A stretch of 64,000 nt of DNA, taken from contig NZ_BJKB01000002.1 of assembly GCF_010725055.1 (NCBI RefSeq), positions 310,001 through 374,000 on the forward strand, given 5' to 3'. Positions 52,672 to 61,854 of the stretch are shown piece after piece. Made by a program: the position numbers and the translations under genes. The DNA is from Gelidibacter japonicus (GTDB lineage Bacteria; Bacteroidota; Bacteroidia; Flavobacteriales; Flavobacteriaceae). Under the pieces are notes generated by a model. It saw only the letters and a list, made by a program, of their open reading frames with translations, searched no databases and was not told the origin of the DNA. Within the stretch, counting starts at the first letter, position 1; the number at the start of each line of letters is the position of its first letter.

Positions 52672-55600
52672 TTACATATTTCGTCTGTACTGTCCTCCTA
52701 CCTCAAATAAAGCTTCCGTAATCTGGCCCAATGAAGCCACTTTGCAGACCTCCATTAAAGCCTCAAAAATATTTTCATTATGAATGGCTTTATGCTGCAA
52801 GTCTTTTAGCAAGTCTTTTGTATCATTTCCTTTGTGAAGATTTTCCAGCGTTTTAATTTGAAACTGTTTCTCTTCCTCGGTGGCCCTAATGACTTCTTTC
52901 GGAATAATCGTTGGAGACCCTTTACTGCTTAAAAAAGTATTCACGCCAATAATTGGAAATTCGCCATTATGTTTTAAAGTCTCGTAATACAAGCTTTCTT
53001 CTTGTATTTTACTGCGTTGGTACATGGTTTCCATAGCACCAAGAACACCTCCCCTTTCGGTAATACGGTCAAACTCCAACAACACCGCTTCTTCTACCAG
53101 ATCGGTCAATTCTTCAATGATAAACGAGCCTTGGATTGGGTTTTCATTCTTCGCTAATCCCAATTCCTTATTGATGATCAATTGTATCGCCATGGCACGT
53201 CTCACCGATTCCTCTGTTGGTGTTGTAATGGCTTCGTCATAGGCATTTGTATGAAGTGAGTTGCAATTGTCATATATGGCATACAAAGCTTGAAGTGTCG
53301 TCCGGATATCATTAAAATCAATCTCCTGCGCATGCAGACTACGCCCTGAAGTTTGGATATGGTATTTCAACATTTGTGCTCTCGGGTCGGCACCATATTT
53401 ATTTTTCATGGCTTTCGCCCATATTTTACGTGCCACGCGACCAATTACCGCATATTCAGGATCAATCCCATTGGAAAAAAAGAATGATAGGTTTGGACCA
53501 AATTTATTGATGTCCATCCCTCTACTCAAATAATACTCCACGTAGGTAAACCCGTTGGACAAGGTCAATGCCAACTGCGTAATTGGGTTTGCACCAGCTT
53601 CTGCAATATGATATCCTGAAATAGACACAGAGTAGAAGTTTCGCACATTGTTCTCAATAAAATACTCCTGTACATCACCCATCAGTCGTAAAGCAAATTC
53701 TGTGGAAAAAATGCAAGTGTTTTGTGCTTGGTCTTCTTTTAAGATATCGGCCTGAACGGTACCACGCACTTGGCCAATGGTCTTGGTCTTGATGTCCTGA
53801 TAAACCTCCTTCGGCAATACCTGATCGCCCGTCACGCCTAAAAGCATTAACCCCAAGCCGTCATTACTTTCTGGCAATTCGCCTTTGTAGCTTGGGCGTT
53901 CTACACCCTTATCTTTGTAGATTTTGGCAATCTTGGTCTCTACTTCCTTTTCCAAACCGTTCTCTTTGATATAAAGCTCACATTGCTGGTCAATGGCTGC
54001 ATTCATAAAGAAGCCCAACAGCATTGGAGCAGGACCGTTTATGGTCATACTTACCGAGGTCATTGGATGCGAAAGATTAAAACCTGAATACAGTTTTTTG
54101 GCATCGTCCAAACAACAGATGCTTACCCCAGCATTTCCAATTTTTCCATAAATATCAGGACGGTAATCGGGATCATTTCCATAAAGTGTGACGCTATCAA
54201 AAGCGGTGGACAATCGCTTGGCCGGTAAACCCATGCTCACATAATGAAAACGACGATTGGTTCTTTCTGGGCCACCTTCGCCAGCAAACATACGTGCTGG
54301 ATCTTCTCCTGTTCTTTTAAAAGGATATAGCCCAGCGGTAAAAGGAAATTCACCTGGAACATTCTCTTGCAAAATCCATCTTAAAATATCACCCCAAGCT
54401 TGGTACTTTGGTAGGGCAACTTTAGGTATTTTCAAATGGGAAAGTGTCTCAGTATGGGTCTCAATTTTTATTTCCTTACCCCTGACCTTAAAAGCATAAA
54501 TTGGATTTTTGTAGGTATTGACTTTTTCATCCCAACCAGTAATAACTTCCCAATTGTAGGGATCAAGGTTCAACTTGACACGATCAAATTCGGCCACCAG
54601 TAGCTTTACAAAATCCTTATTTTCGACACCACTTGAATTGATCCATTGATCATCTATTCCCGCTTTGTCCAATTTTGGGGTTAGTCCAATAACCGATTCG
54701 ATGGTTTTATAAATCCCATAAAGCTTTTGTGCCACTTCAACTTGTTCAGTTGCCATTTTATCATAAGCGCGATTACTTTCCCCTATTTCAGAGAGGTAGC
54801 GTGTTCTTGCTGGAGGAATTACAAAAATCTTCTCGCTCATTTCATCAGAAATGGTAAAAGTTGATTTTAAATCGGCCTTCGTTTTGTCAACAATTTTATC
54901 CATGATCGCCTTATATAGCGTATTCATTCCCGGATCGTTAAATTGAGAGGCTATCGTCCCGAAAACCGGTAAATCCTTCGGATCCACATCCCATAAGAGA
55001 TGGTTTCGAACGTACTGTTTTTTCACATCTCGCAAAGCATCCAAAGAGCCACGTTTGTCAAATTTGTTGATGGCCACCAAATCGGCAAAATCGAGCATGT
55101 CAATCTTTTCCAATTGTGTAGCAGCACCAAATTCAGGCGTCATCACATATAACGACACGTCAGAATGTTCAATAATTTCCGTATCTGACTGACCTATTCC
55201 TGAGGTTTCGATGATGATCAAATCATATTCAGCAGCTTTTAAAACTTGAATGGCCTCATTGACATATTTTGAAAGTGCGAGATTAGATTGACGCGTCGCC
55301 AAACTTCGCATATATACACGAGGATTGTTAATGGCATTCATCCGAATACGATCTCCAAGCAAGGCCCCACCAGTTTTCCGTTTTGACGGATCGACTGAGA
55401 CTAAACCTACTGTTTTCTCAGGAAAATCGATTAAAAACCGACGCACCAATTCATCCACCAATGATGATTTTCCAGCACCTCCGGTTCCAGTTATACCAAG
55501 AACCGGTGTTTTTGAAGTTTTATTTTTTACATGAATTTTATCCAATATATCTTCTGCAACCTCAGGAAAATTTTCAGCCGAAGAAATGATTCTTGCAATG

Positions 55601-56094
55601 GCCTTTGCATTTTTTTTCTTTAAATCATCCAATTCAACGTCCAGTTCATCCCCTATCGCATAATCAGATGTTTTCACAAGATCATTGATCATACCCTGCA
55701 ATCCCATTTCTCTACCATCATCTGGGGCATAAATTCTGGTAATGCCATAATCCATCAATTCTTTGATTTCTGAAGGAAGAATGACACCGCCGCCGCCGCC
55801 AAAAATCTTTATATGCCCTGCGCCTTTTTCCTTTAATAGATCATACATGTATTTAAAATACTCATTATGTCCACCTTGATAGGATGTTATTGCAATGGCA
55901 TTGACATCTTCCTGAATGGCCGTATTGACCACCTCCTCTACACTTCTATCATGGCCCAAATGAATCACTTCGACGCCTGTAGATTGGATGATGCGACGCA
56001 TGATGTTAATCGCTGCATCGTGTCCATCAAAAAGAGAAGCAGCAGTTACTATTCTGACTTTATGTTTCGGTTTGTATGGTGTTGCTTGTATCAT
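52672..56094 (-). CDS. icmF: Fused isobutyryl-CoA mutase IcmF (B12-binding, G-protein chaperone, mutase)
   Basis: A 1140-residue fusion. Residues 1-140: cobalamin-binding domain with [13 protein letters not shown] (His is the lower cobalt ligand). About 195-420: MeaI-type GTPase with P-loop GTGGAGKSS, Mg-binding D-P-S-K-R and base-recognition N-K-F-D. About 560-1140: the TIM-barrel acyl-CoA mutase. This order is unique to IcmF, which interconverts isobutyryl-CoA and butyryl-CoA (and sometimes pivalyl/isovaleryl-CoA) and repairs its own cofactor through the GTPase. It has the promoter box at 56122-56129 and the tandem array at its end. Confidence 0.94.
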   Translation of the reverse strand: MIQATPYKPKHKVRIVTAASLFDGHDAAINIMRRIIQSTGVEVIHLGHDRSVEEVVNTAIQEDVNAIAITSYQGGHNEYFKYMYDLLKEKGAGHIKIFGGGGGVILPSEIKELMDYGITRIYAPDDGREMGLQGMINDLVKTSDYAIGDELDVELDDLKKKNAKAIARIISSAENFPEVAEDILDKIHVKNKTSKTPVLGITGTGGAGKSSLVDELVRRFLIDFPEKTVGLVSVDPSKRKTGGALLGDRIRMNAINNPRVYMRSLATRQSNLALSKYVNEAIQVLKAAEYDLIIIETSGIGQSDTEIIEHSDVSLYVMTPEFGAATQLEKIDMLDFADLVAINKFDKRGSLDALRDVKKQYVRNHLLWDVDPKDLPVFGTIASQFNDPGMNTLYKAIMDKIVDKTKADLKSTFTISDEMSEKIFVIPPARTRYLSEIGESNRAYDKMATEQVEVAQKLYGIYKTIESVIGLTPKLDKAGIDDQWINSSGVENKDFVKLLVAEFDRVKLNLDPYNWEVITGWDEKVNTYKNPIYAFKVRGKEIKIETHTETLSHLKIPKVALPKYQAWGDILRWILQENVPGEFPFTAGLYPFKRTGEDPARMFAGEGGPERTNRRFHYVSMGLPAKRLSTAFDSVTLYGNDPDYRPDIYGKIGNAGVSICCLDDAKKLYSGFNLSHPMTSVSMTINGPAPMLLGFFMNAAIDQQCELYIKENGLEKEVETKIAKIYKDKGVERPSYKGELPESNDGLGLMLLGVTGDQVLPKEVYQDIKTKTIGQVRGTVQADILKEDQAQNTCIFSTEFALRLMGDVQEYFIENNVRNFYSVSISGYHIAEAGANPITQLALTLSNGFTYVEYYLSRGMDINKFGPNLSFFFSNGIDPEYAVIGRVARKIWAKAMKNKYGADPRAQMLKYHIQTSGRSLHAQEIDFNDIRTTLQALYAIYDNCNSLHTNAYDEAITTPTEESVRRAMAIQLIINKELGLAKNENPIQGSFIIEELTDLVEEAVLLEFDRITERGGVLGAMETMYQRSKIQEESLYYETLKHNGEFPIIGVNTFLSSKGSPTIIPKEVIRATEEEKQFQIKTLENLHKGNDTKDLLKDLQHKAIHNENIFEALMEVCKVASLGQITEALFEVGGQYRRNM

Positions 56095-56121
56095 TGTTAA
56101 AAATTGAAATTATAGGTCCTG

Positions 56122-56129
56122 CAAATTTA
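56122..56129 (-). promoter_or_regulatory. -7 promoter box TAAATTTG for icmF
   Basis: Perfect TAnnTTTG followed by C on the minus strand, 27 bases before the start codon at 56094. No B12 riboswitch fits in the short leader. Confidence 0.6.
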
Positions 56130-56347
56130 CAGATTTTATAAAAGAAGTCGCCTCATATTATGAATAGTTTAAACTTGCAAATTGGGATAGGCAGGGTTAG
56201 CTTTCAATATTTAGAAATGTTTTTAATAATGCTGAGGACCCCAAGTGGAATAAAGAAACTGAAGGTATAAATAAACGCAGTTATGCATAAAACTTGGTCT
56301 TTAAGGCAATATCTTTCCTAAAAACAGATAATCTAAACTTTTTCGTA

Positions 56348-56355
56348 TATTTTTG
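56348..56355 (+). promoter_or_regulatory. -7 promoter box TATTTTTG for the DUF4197 gene
   Basis: Perfect TAnnTTTG, 22 bases before ATG 56378. Confidence 0.5.
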
Positions 56356-56377
56356 GACACACTAAAATTTGACGTAT

Positions 56378-57091
56378 ATGAAAAAATCAATAGTCGTTTT
56401 ACTTACATTTTTCACAGTGCACTCCTGTGCAGAATTACAGGGCGTTGTCGATTCATTACCACAAGGAGGTGGGGTTTTGAGCAATACCGATATTGCATCA
56501 GGCTTAAGGCAAGCTTTGGATTTGGGTATTGAAAAGCAGGTAACCAAACTGACCAAAACTGATGGTTTTTATAAAAATGAACTTGTTAAAATTCTCTTAC
56601 CGGCAGAATTACAAAAAGTAGATAAAGGTTTACGTGATATCGGATTGGGAAGTCTGGCCGATGAAGGTCTAAAAGCACTCAACAGAGCTGCTGAGGATGC
56701 CGTTAAGGAAGCCACTCCTATTTTCGTGGATGCCGTTAAGGAAATTACCTTTGCCGATGCAAGGAATATTCTTTTAGGTGCCGATGATGCCGCAACGCAA
56801 TATCTTACTAGCAAGACCCAAACGTCCTTATACGATAAATTTCATCCTGTAATCAATAATTCGTTCTCCAAAGTTGGTGCGGATCAGATTTGGCAAAATC
56901 TGATCAACAGATACAACGCCATCCCATTCACTAATAATGTAAATCCAGACTTGACAGATTATGTAACCGAACAAGCATTAAAAGGAGTGTATACCATGAT
57001 TGCAGTTGAAGAAAAAGAAATTAGAAATAAGGTAGGCGCGAGAAGTACAGACCTTTTGAGAAGAGTTTTCGCACTACAAGATCAAAAATAA
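56378..57091 (+). CDS. DUF4197 lipoprotein
   Basis: A 237-residue protein with the lipobox VHSC close to the N-terminus. DUF4197 features follow: I-A-S-G-L-R-Q-A-L-D-L-G-I, G-F-Y-K-N-E-L-V-K-I-L-L-P, LNRAAEDAVKEATPIF, ADARNILLGADDAATQYL, and Y-x-x-F-x-P-x-I-x-x-S at mid-length. The family is widely found as a single periplasmic domain with no known role. Start at ATG 56378 (MKKSIVVL); a TTG three codons upstream is less likely. Own promoter and terminator. Confidence 0.88.
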   Translation: MKKSIVVLLTFFTVHSCAELQGVVDSLPQGGGVLSNTDIASGLRQALDLGIEKQVTKLTKTDGFYKNELVKILLPAELQKVDKGLRDIGLGSLADEGLKALNRAAEDAVKEATPIFVDAVKEITFADARNILLGADDAATQYLTSKTQTSLYDKFHPVINNSFSKVGADQIWQNLINRYNAIPFTNNVNPDLTDYVTEQALKGVYTMIAVEEKEIRNKVGARSTDLLRRVFALQDQK

Positions 57092-57138
57092 ATATTGAAG
57101 GATTAAAATCCAGTTTTTGATCAGGTTGATTTCAAACA

Positions 57139-57173
57139 AAAGTCAGTGGACAATGACCTCTGACTTTTTTTTT
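57139..57173 (+). terminator. Rho-independent terminator of the DUF4197 gene
   Basis: AAAGTCAG at 57139-57146 pairs with CTGACTTT at 57160-57167, followed by a run of T to 57173. Confidence 0.85.
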
Positions 57174-57245
57174 GAATATTATTAAAAATTTAACTTGCTC
57201 GCTATCTGTTTTTTAGATATATTTAACTATCAAACTCTTGTAGTC

Positions 57246-57446
57246 ATGAAAACTTCAATGGAAATCAAAACGCACCAACTCAAACTACAAGCGCGGTATA
57301 AGCAGCTTATTGAACAAGCCTACAATGTTCGTCAAACAGATCATGCTCTAAGTGATATTTCAGAGTATAAAGCGATCAAGCTTTTAAACAAGCTGAATCG
57401 CTTGAAGTATTTAAACAGAGACACTACCGTGAAAAGGTTAAATTAA
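57246..57446 (+). CDS. Lacal_2735-type small helical protein
   Basis: A 66-residue protein of two helices: ARYKQLIEQAYNVRQTDHAL and KAIKLLNKLNRLKYL. The K-x-L-x-E-x-A-Y-N/K-x-x-x-T/x-D/N signature recalls the small flavobacterial Lacal_2735 family, function unknown. Start at 57246 because the upstream frame is AT-rich leader. It is paralogous to the next gene (57541-57768). Confidence 0.65.
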   Translation: MKTSMEIKTHQLKLQARYKQLIEQAYNVRQTDHALSDISEYKAIKLLNKLNRLKYLNRDTTVKRLN

Positions 57447-57540
57447 ATATTACCAAAACTTTAACTTTATCACCACATCCTTAAGGGGTTATCTTGCGTA
57501 TTTATAGTTTAAGATATTAACCTATGAATAAAAGTACGCT

Positions 57541-57768
57541 ATGAATACACATAATTGCAAAGTCGGAAAAGTTAAGTTTAGCCTCAACGATGTTTTAAAC
57601 CTTAAGGAGGTAGAGAAAAACTACATCAGATTTACTGAAGAAGCCTATAACATGTTACAATTGGACGCAAGTTTGAGTGATTTTTTGTATCATGAAGCTT
57701 CCAAATTGAGAAAAATAATCCTCAACCTAAAAAATTCCGAGACAACTGATGTTGATGCAGCGTTTTAA
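57541..57768 (+). CDS. Lacal_2735-type small helical protein, second copy
   Basis: A 75-residue protein that aligns with the preceding one: VEKNYIRFTEEAYNMLQLDA versus ARYKQLIEQAYNVRQTDHA, and HEASKLRKIILNLK versus YKAIKLLNKLNRLK. Its last 47 bases overlap the end of the convergent BtuF-like gene on the other strand. Confidence 0.65.
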   Translation: MNTHNCKVGKVKFSLNDVLNLKEVEKNYIRFTEEAYNMLQLDASLSDFLYHEASKLRKIILNLKNSETTDVDAAF

Positions 57769-58525
57769 AATAATCAAACGCTTTTAATAATCGTGATCCA
57801 TACCATGAGAACATTTCACCATCAACGACAAGAATGGTCGCATTGGGAAAGAAAGGTCTAACTTCTTGTTTGTGCTCATTTTTGAATGGAAATGGCTCAC
57901 TGGACAGCATCACAATCTCTGCATTTTCCGGTAAATATTCTTTGAGTGCAACTTCTGGGTATCGGTTTAAATTTCCATAATAATTATCAAACCCATTTAA
58001 ACGCAGTAATTCATCTATAAAATTATGTCTTGCTGCGACCATCCAAGGTTGTTTCCAAATGAAATAAGCGACACTTCTTTTGGGTTGGTCTTTTATGAAA
58101 TCCTCGAACTCAAACTTCTTGTTCGATATCTCCTTGACCATAGCACTGGCCTCGTTTTCTTTATCAAATAGCTCTCCATATAATTCGATTAATTCCAGAG
58201 CATCTTCAATTGTATAAATATCACTGAGATGCACGGTGGCTATTTTTTCCAATTCTTGAATCATCTCTTTGGTATTCTCCTCTTTATTGCACAAGATAAT
58301 GTCAGGATTCAAATCTTTTATTTTATCAAAATGGACTTGTTTTGTCCCACCAACGATAACCTTGTCTTCTTTTAGACGAATAGGATGCACACAGAATTTG
58401 GTAATCCCCACAATTGATGACTCCAAACCTAAATCGACCAACAGCTCAGTTTGTGATGGGACCAAGGAGATGATCCGTTTTGGAGTTTTCTCTATTAAAA
58501 TATGTCTATGGAGTTGATCTTTCAT
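57722..58525 (-). CDS. BtuF-like cobalamin-binding protein
   Basis: A 267-residue protein of the helical-backbone metal-receptor/BtuF class III binding-protein superfamily: RIISLVPSQTELLVDLGLES then SIVGIT near 17-42, LNPDIILCNKEEN near 74, and W-Y-G-S-R-L-L-K-A near 240, as in cobalamin-binding members. Periplasmic BtuF has a signal peptide, but none is visible here, so this is a cytosolic relative of unknown exact role. Its end overlaps the small gene at 57541. It is located 2 kb from icmF and 3 kb from the B12-dependent reductase, in keeping with a cobalamin link. Confidence 0.78.
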   Translation of the reverse strand: MKDQLHRHILIEKTPKRIISLVPSQTELLVDLGLESSIVGITKFCVHPIRLKEDKVIVGGTKQVHFDKIKDLNPDIILCNKEENTKEMIQELEKIATVHLSDIYTIEDALELIELYGELFDKENEASAMVKEISNKKFEFEDFIKDQPKRSVAYFIWKQPWMVAARHNFIDELLRLNGFDNYYGNLNRYPEVALKEYLPENAEIVMLSSEPFPFKNEHKQEVRPFFPNATILVVDGEMFSWYGSRLLKAFDYFKTLHQHQLSRNFLG

Positions 58526-58650
58526 TTGGTATTCGAAGAGCTTTTTCGTAGAGCGTTCTCACAGAGGCACTGGGGGTGCCAAGTAAAATTCACTATAAAA
58601 TTTCATCTGTTATCGACTTTTTAGATACTCACGTCACAGAAACTAAAACA

Positions 58651-59469
58651 TCAAAACACTTCTAAAATAGCAGCCATTTCCTGTTGTAATTCCTTAGCCT
58701 TCTCGGCAGCAGCCTCAGCAAAATCCACTCCGTTTGATGCATAGATGATTCCTCTTGATGAGTTGATCAATAAGCCTACCGAATCATTCATTCCGTATTT
58801 GCAAACGTCCTGTATATTGCCCCCTTGGGCACCAACGCCAGGAACCAGCAAGAAACTGTTCGGAATAATTTTTCGGATATCGGCCAAATATTCCGCTTTA
58901 GTGGCCCCTACAACATACATGAGGTTATCAGAATTTTTCCAATTTTTTGAGGTTTCCAGAATACATTTATACACTTCTTTGCCGTCAATTGTTTTCGTTT
59001 GAAAATCAAAAGCCCCTTCATTGGAGGTTAAGGCCAAAAGAATGGTATGCTTTTCACTAAATTCCAAGAAAGGTTCAACAGAATCCTTTCCCATATAAGG
59101 CGCAACGGTAACACTGTCAAAGCCTAGGTCCTCAAAAAACGCTTTTGCATACATCTTGCTTGTATTCCCAATATCGCCCCGCTTGGCATCGGCAATGGTA
59201 AAAATTTCAGGATGGTTTTGATTGAGGTATTGAATTGTTTTTTCGAGCGACTTCCAACCCGTTAACCCATTAGCTTCATAAAACGCCGTATTAGGCTTAT
59301 AAGCTACACACAAATGATGGGTAGCGTCAATGATGGCTCTATTAAATGCAAAAATAGGATCTTCTTCCTTGAGAAGATATTGTGGAATTTTGTCCAAATC
59401 GACATCTAATCCAATACACAGAAAAGATTTTTTTATTTTGATTTGATCAATAAGTTGTTGTGTTGTCAT
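58651..59469 (-). CDS. pyrF: Orotidine 5'-phosphate decarboxylase
   Basis: A 272-residue OMP decarboxylase of the type 2 (long) group that makes UMP from OMP. The catalytic [10 protein letters not shown] motif lies near 93-102, F-L-C-I-G-L-D near 17 and V-P-G-V-G-A-Q-G-G near 210. The terminator of prfA ends five bases before its start codon, so pyrF probably depends on readthrough or a promoter inside prfA. Confidence 0.95.
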   Translation of the reverse strand: MTTQQLIDQIKIKKSFLCIGLDVDLDKIPQYLLKEEDPIFAFNRAIIDATHHLCVAYKPNTAFYEANGLTGWKSLEKTIQYLNQNHPEIFTIADAKRGDIGNTSKMYAKAFFEDLGFDSVTVAPYMGKDSVEPFLEFSEKHTILLALTSNEGAFDFQTKTIDGKEVYKCILETSKNWKNSDNLMYVVGATKAEYLADIRKIIPNSFLLVPGVGAQGGNIQDVCKYGMNDSVGLLINSSRGIIYASNGVDFAEAAAEKAKELQQEMAAILEVF

Positions 59470-59473
59470 AGAT

Positions 59474-59499
59474 TAAAAAAAAGCCTCAAAATGAGGCTT
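59474..59499 (-). terminator. Terminator between prfA and pyrF
   Basis: On the minus strand AAGCCTCA / TGAGGCTT (8 bp, loop of three) is followed by eight T. It lies only 5 bases before the pyrF start codon and could act as a regulated or leaky terminator. Confidence 0.8.
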
Positions 59500-59503
59500 G
59501 ATA

Positions 59504-60580
59504 TTAAATTACGTCTGTATTTGCCTTTAACTTCTGAGTATTTTCTGCCAATTGCAGCTCGTCAATAATGCGCTGAATATCACCATTGACAATATTCCCC
59601 AAATCGTAAAGTGTCAAACCAATTCTATGGTCTGTGACACGCCCTTGGGAGTAATTATAAGTCCGGATTTTTGCACTTCTATCACCAGATGTCACCATCG
59701 AACCTCTCTTTTCGGCATCTTCAGCATTTTTCTTTGCCAATTCCATCTCATATAAACGCGAGCGAAGTACCGTAAAGGCCTTCTCTTTATTCTTATGTTG
59801 CGATTTCTGATCCTGACACTGTGCCACCAATCCCGTTGGAATGTGCGTTAAACGCACAGCAGAATAGGTTGTATTTACCGATTGACCTCCTGGACCAGAA
59901 GAACAGAAAAAATCAATTCTCACATCTTTTGGGTTTATCTCCACATCAAATTCTTCCGCTTCCGGAAAAACCATCACCGTAGCGGCACTGGTATGTACCC
60001 GTCCCTGGGTTTCTGTCTGAGGTACCCGCTGAACACGGTGTACACCAGCTTCAAACTTCATAGTTCCATAAACATCTTCACCAGAAATTGCAAACTGAAT
60101 CTCCTTATAACCTCCGTTGGTGCCTTCACTATAATCTATAACATCTACTTTCCAACCTTTGCTTTCGCAATATTTGCTGTACATCCTAAATAGATCGCCT
60201 GCAAAAATACTCGCCTCATCACCGCCCGTACCCGCACGCAGCTCGACCACAGCATTTTTGGCATCTTCAGGATCTTTCGGTATCAACATCATACGGATTT
60301 CTTCCTCCAGCTTTGGAATTCCCTCCTTCGCCTCATCATATTGCATCTTGGCCATTTCCACCATTTCAGGATCGCTGCCATCATTTATGATCTCTTCGGC
60401 CTCAGCCAAATTGTTAGTCAATTCTAAATACTGCTCGCGCTTATCCATCAACTTGCGCAATTCCTTATATTCTTTATTGAGTTCTATATAACGCTTCTGA
60501 TCGGTCATGATATTGGGCTGGATGATTAAATCACTAACCTCATCAAATCGTTGTTTTACTATTTGTAACTTGTCTAACAT
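59504..60580 (-). CDS. prfA: Peptide chain release factor 1
   Basis: A 358-residue release factor for UAA and UAG stops. Domain 3 has the GGQ loop ([11 protein letters not shown]) and the stop-recognition P-x-T motif region (VPQTETQGR) as expected for RF1. Start at 60580 ([12 protein letters not shown]), the canonical RF1 N-terminus; a longer in-frame start at 60772 would include the promoter box at 60600-60607. Confidence 0.95.
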   Translation of the reverse strand: MLDKLQIVKQRFDEVSDLIIQPNIMTDQKRYIELNKEYKELRKLMDKREQYLELTNNLAEAEEIINDGSDPEMVEMAKMQYDEAKEGIPKLEEEIRMMLIPKDPEDAKNAVVELRAGTGGDEASIFAGDLFRMYSKYCESKGWKVDVIDYSEGTNGGYKEIQFAISGEDVYGTMKFEAGVHRVQRVPQTETQGRVHTSAATVMVFPEAEEFDVEINPKDVRIDFFCSSGPGGQSVNTTYSAVRLTHIPTGLVAQCQDQKSQHKNKEKAFTVLRSRLYEMELAKKNAEDAEKRGSMVTSGDRSAKIRTYNYSQGRVTDHRIGLTLYDLGNIVNGDIQRIIDELQLAENTQKLKANTDVI

Positions 60581-60599
60581 AAATGGTTTAATTGTGATG

Positions 60600-60607
60600 C
60601 AAAAGTA
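60600..60607 (-). promoter_or_regulatory. -7 promoter box TACTTTTG for prfA
   Basis: Perfect TAnnTTTG followed by C on the minus strand, 19 bases before the prfA ATG. It fixes the shorter start. Confidence 0.65.
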
Positions 60608-60707
60608 CAATAATTTCTTAATTTTGAATTGGGAATTTTCATTATAGCCTAAAGAATAACGACAACCGAAGAATGATTTGGCCACACACAAACAAACAGG
60701 GTCGGAA

Positions 60708-60715
60708 TATTTTTG
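60708..60715 (+). promoter_or_regulatory. -7 promoter box TATTTTTG for the mini-ABC operon
   Basis: Perfect TAnnTTTG, 34 bases before ATG 60750. Diverges from the prfA promoter. Confidence 0.45.
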
Positions 60716-60749
60716 AAAAATAAGTTTCTGAAAATTTCGTTTTATTTTT

Positions 60750-61040
60750 ATGACACACCGCTTAGGGGCCATATTGCTGTTTTACAAACCATTCTTTTCA
60801 TGGTCCATGGCGATCAATATTTTGATCGTTATTTTTGCACCGCACATTTTACCGAGTATCATCACCAAATTACTTCTTACATGTTTTGTTTGGTTTTTGG
60901 TACGCGAAACCAATGCCAAGCGCAAATTGATATTTTATAAGAATTTGGGTATTTCAACCTGGCAATTATTTTCAACCCTCTTTGTGATTGACCTGGCCAT
61001 AACCATCAGCTTTATCATGTTAATGAAGGCGTTTATATGA
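60750..61040 (+). CDS. Small membrane protein coupled to an ABC ATPase
   Basis: A 96-residue protein with two or three hydrophobic helices ([56 protein letters not shown]) and a basic loop [14 protein letters not shown] between them. It is not a recognised ABC permease, being much too short, but its stop overlaps the ATPase start (ATGA), so the two are translationally coupled. It may dimerise or oligomerise to form a minimal membrane part. Confidence 0.7.
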   Translation: MTHRLGAILLFYKPFFSWSMAINILIVIFAPHILPSIITKLLLTCFVWFLVRETNAKRKLIFYKNLGISTWQLFSTLFVIDLAITISFIMLMKAFI

Positions 61041-61711
61041 TTATTGAACTGGATAACGTTGAGCTGAATTTTAAGAAACGACGCATCTTGTACGGCATCT
61101 ATTTAAAAGCTGAAACAGGCCAAGTCGTAGGACTTTTGGGGAGAAATGGTTCTGGAAAAAGTTGTTTGCTCCAAGTCCTTTTTGGTTCATTGCAACCAAA
61201 ATACAAGTTCATCAAACTTGATGGCCAACCACTTATAAAACCGCTTTATACTTTAAATATAGCTTCTTATCTCCCCCAGCATCATTTGGCTCCAGATCAT
61301 TTAAGAGTCCAGACCTTATTTCAGATTTTGAAGTTGGATTGGGGAGAGTTTATTGGTCATTTTGAAAATTTCCAAGTCCATCACAATTCAAAAATAAATA
61401 GATTGTCGGGCGGTGAGCGTCGTGTTGTTGAAACTTATGCGGTTCTAAAACAAAAAGGCGATATTGTCCTTTTGGATGAGCCGTTCTCCAACATCTCACC
61501 TTTGTATTTGGATAACATCAAAAATTTGATAACGACTGAAAAAGCTCACAAAATCATAATTATCACCGATCATTATTATCGGGATGTTATTGATATTTCC
61601 GATGCCCTTTACCTTTTAAATAATGGTTGTACCAGAAAAACCGACAAATTGGAAGACATTGAGGACTACAACTATCTTAATCCTGGAAAATTGAAATCAG
61701 GAACCCGGTGA
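61037..61711 (+). CDS. ABC transporter ATPase paired with the small membrane protein
   Basis: A 224-residue ATPase. Walker A GRNGSGKS near 35-42, Q-loop YLPQHH, signature LSGGERR, Walker B DIVLLDEPFSN and H-loop ITDHYYRD are intact. The helical domain is short. Two details are unusual: Walker B is followed by S-N-I-S-P-L-Y-L-D in place of the usual G-L-D-P D-loop, and the C-terminal end K-S-G-T-R runs into repeat copy G. Partner: the 96-residue protein upstream. Confidence 0.87.
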   Translation: MIIELDNVELNFKKRRILYGIYLKAETGQVVGLLGRNGSGKSCLLQVLFGSLQPKYKFIKLDGQPLIKPLYTLNIASYLPQHHLAPDHLRVQTLFQILKLDWGEFIGHFENFQVHHNSKINRLSGGERRVVETYAVLKQKGDIVLLDEPFSNISPLYLDNIKNLITTEKAHKIIIITDHYYRDVIDISDALYLLNNGCTRKTDKLEDIEDYNYLNPGKLKSGTR

Positions 61712-61815
61712 CACATCTGACCAGCACGAGCAGCAAGCTCACGAAAAATGAATAGAGATTGCCTTTTCGAAAGAGACAAGCCGCGGCACATAAAACTCAC
61801 TTGGGGAAATAAAAA
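61697..61815 (+). repeat. Interspersed repeat, copy G (diverged, full length)
   Basis: GGAACCCGGTGACACATCTG, ACCAGCACGAGC, ATGAATAGAGATTGCCTTTTC, GCCGCGGCACATAAAACTC and CTTGGGGAAATAAA follow copies A and B in order and spacing (GAACCT, GACCGGCACGGGC, ATGAATGAGGAATTG, GCCTCGGGATATTAAAAC, CTGGTGGGAATTAAA). About 60 percent identity by eye. It covers the last codons of the ATPase gene. Confidence 0.5.
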
Positions 61816-61838
61816 AAGGAGGCTATCAACCTCCTTTT
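61811..61838 (-). terminator. Terminator of the ribonucleotide reductase gene
   Basis: AAAAGGAGG / CCTCCTTTT (9 bp, 7-base loop). On the minus strand the stem continues into a T-run (plus-strand A at 61811-61817). It lies 17 bases beyond the stop codon. Confidence 0.85.
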
Positions 61839-61854
61839 CCAATTCACTTAATTT

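Noticed and set aside
52396-52783. Short plus-strand frames across the 88-bp array
   Set aside because: They consist of repeated array sequence and run antisense into icmF.
60581-60772. 64-residue extension of release factor 1
   Set aside because: It covers the promoter box and intergenic DNA, and canonical RF1 begins at MLDKL.
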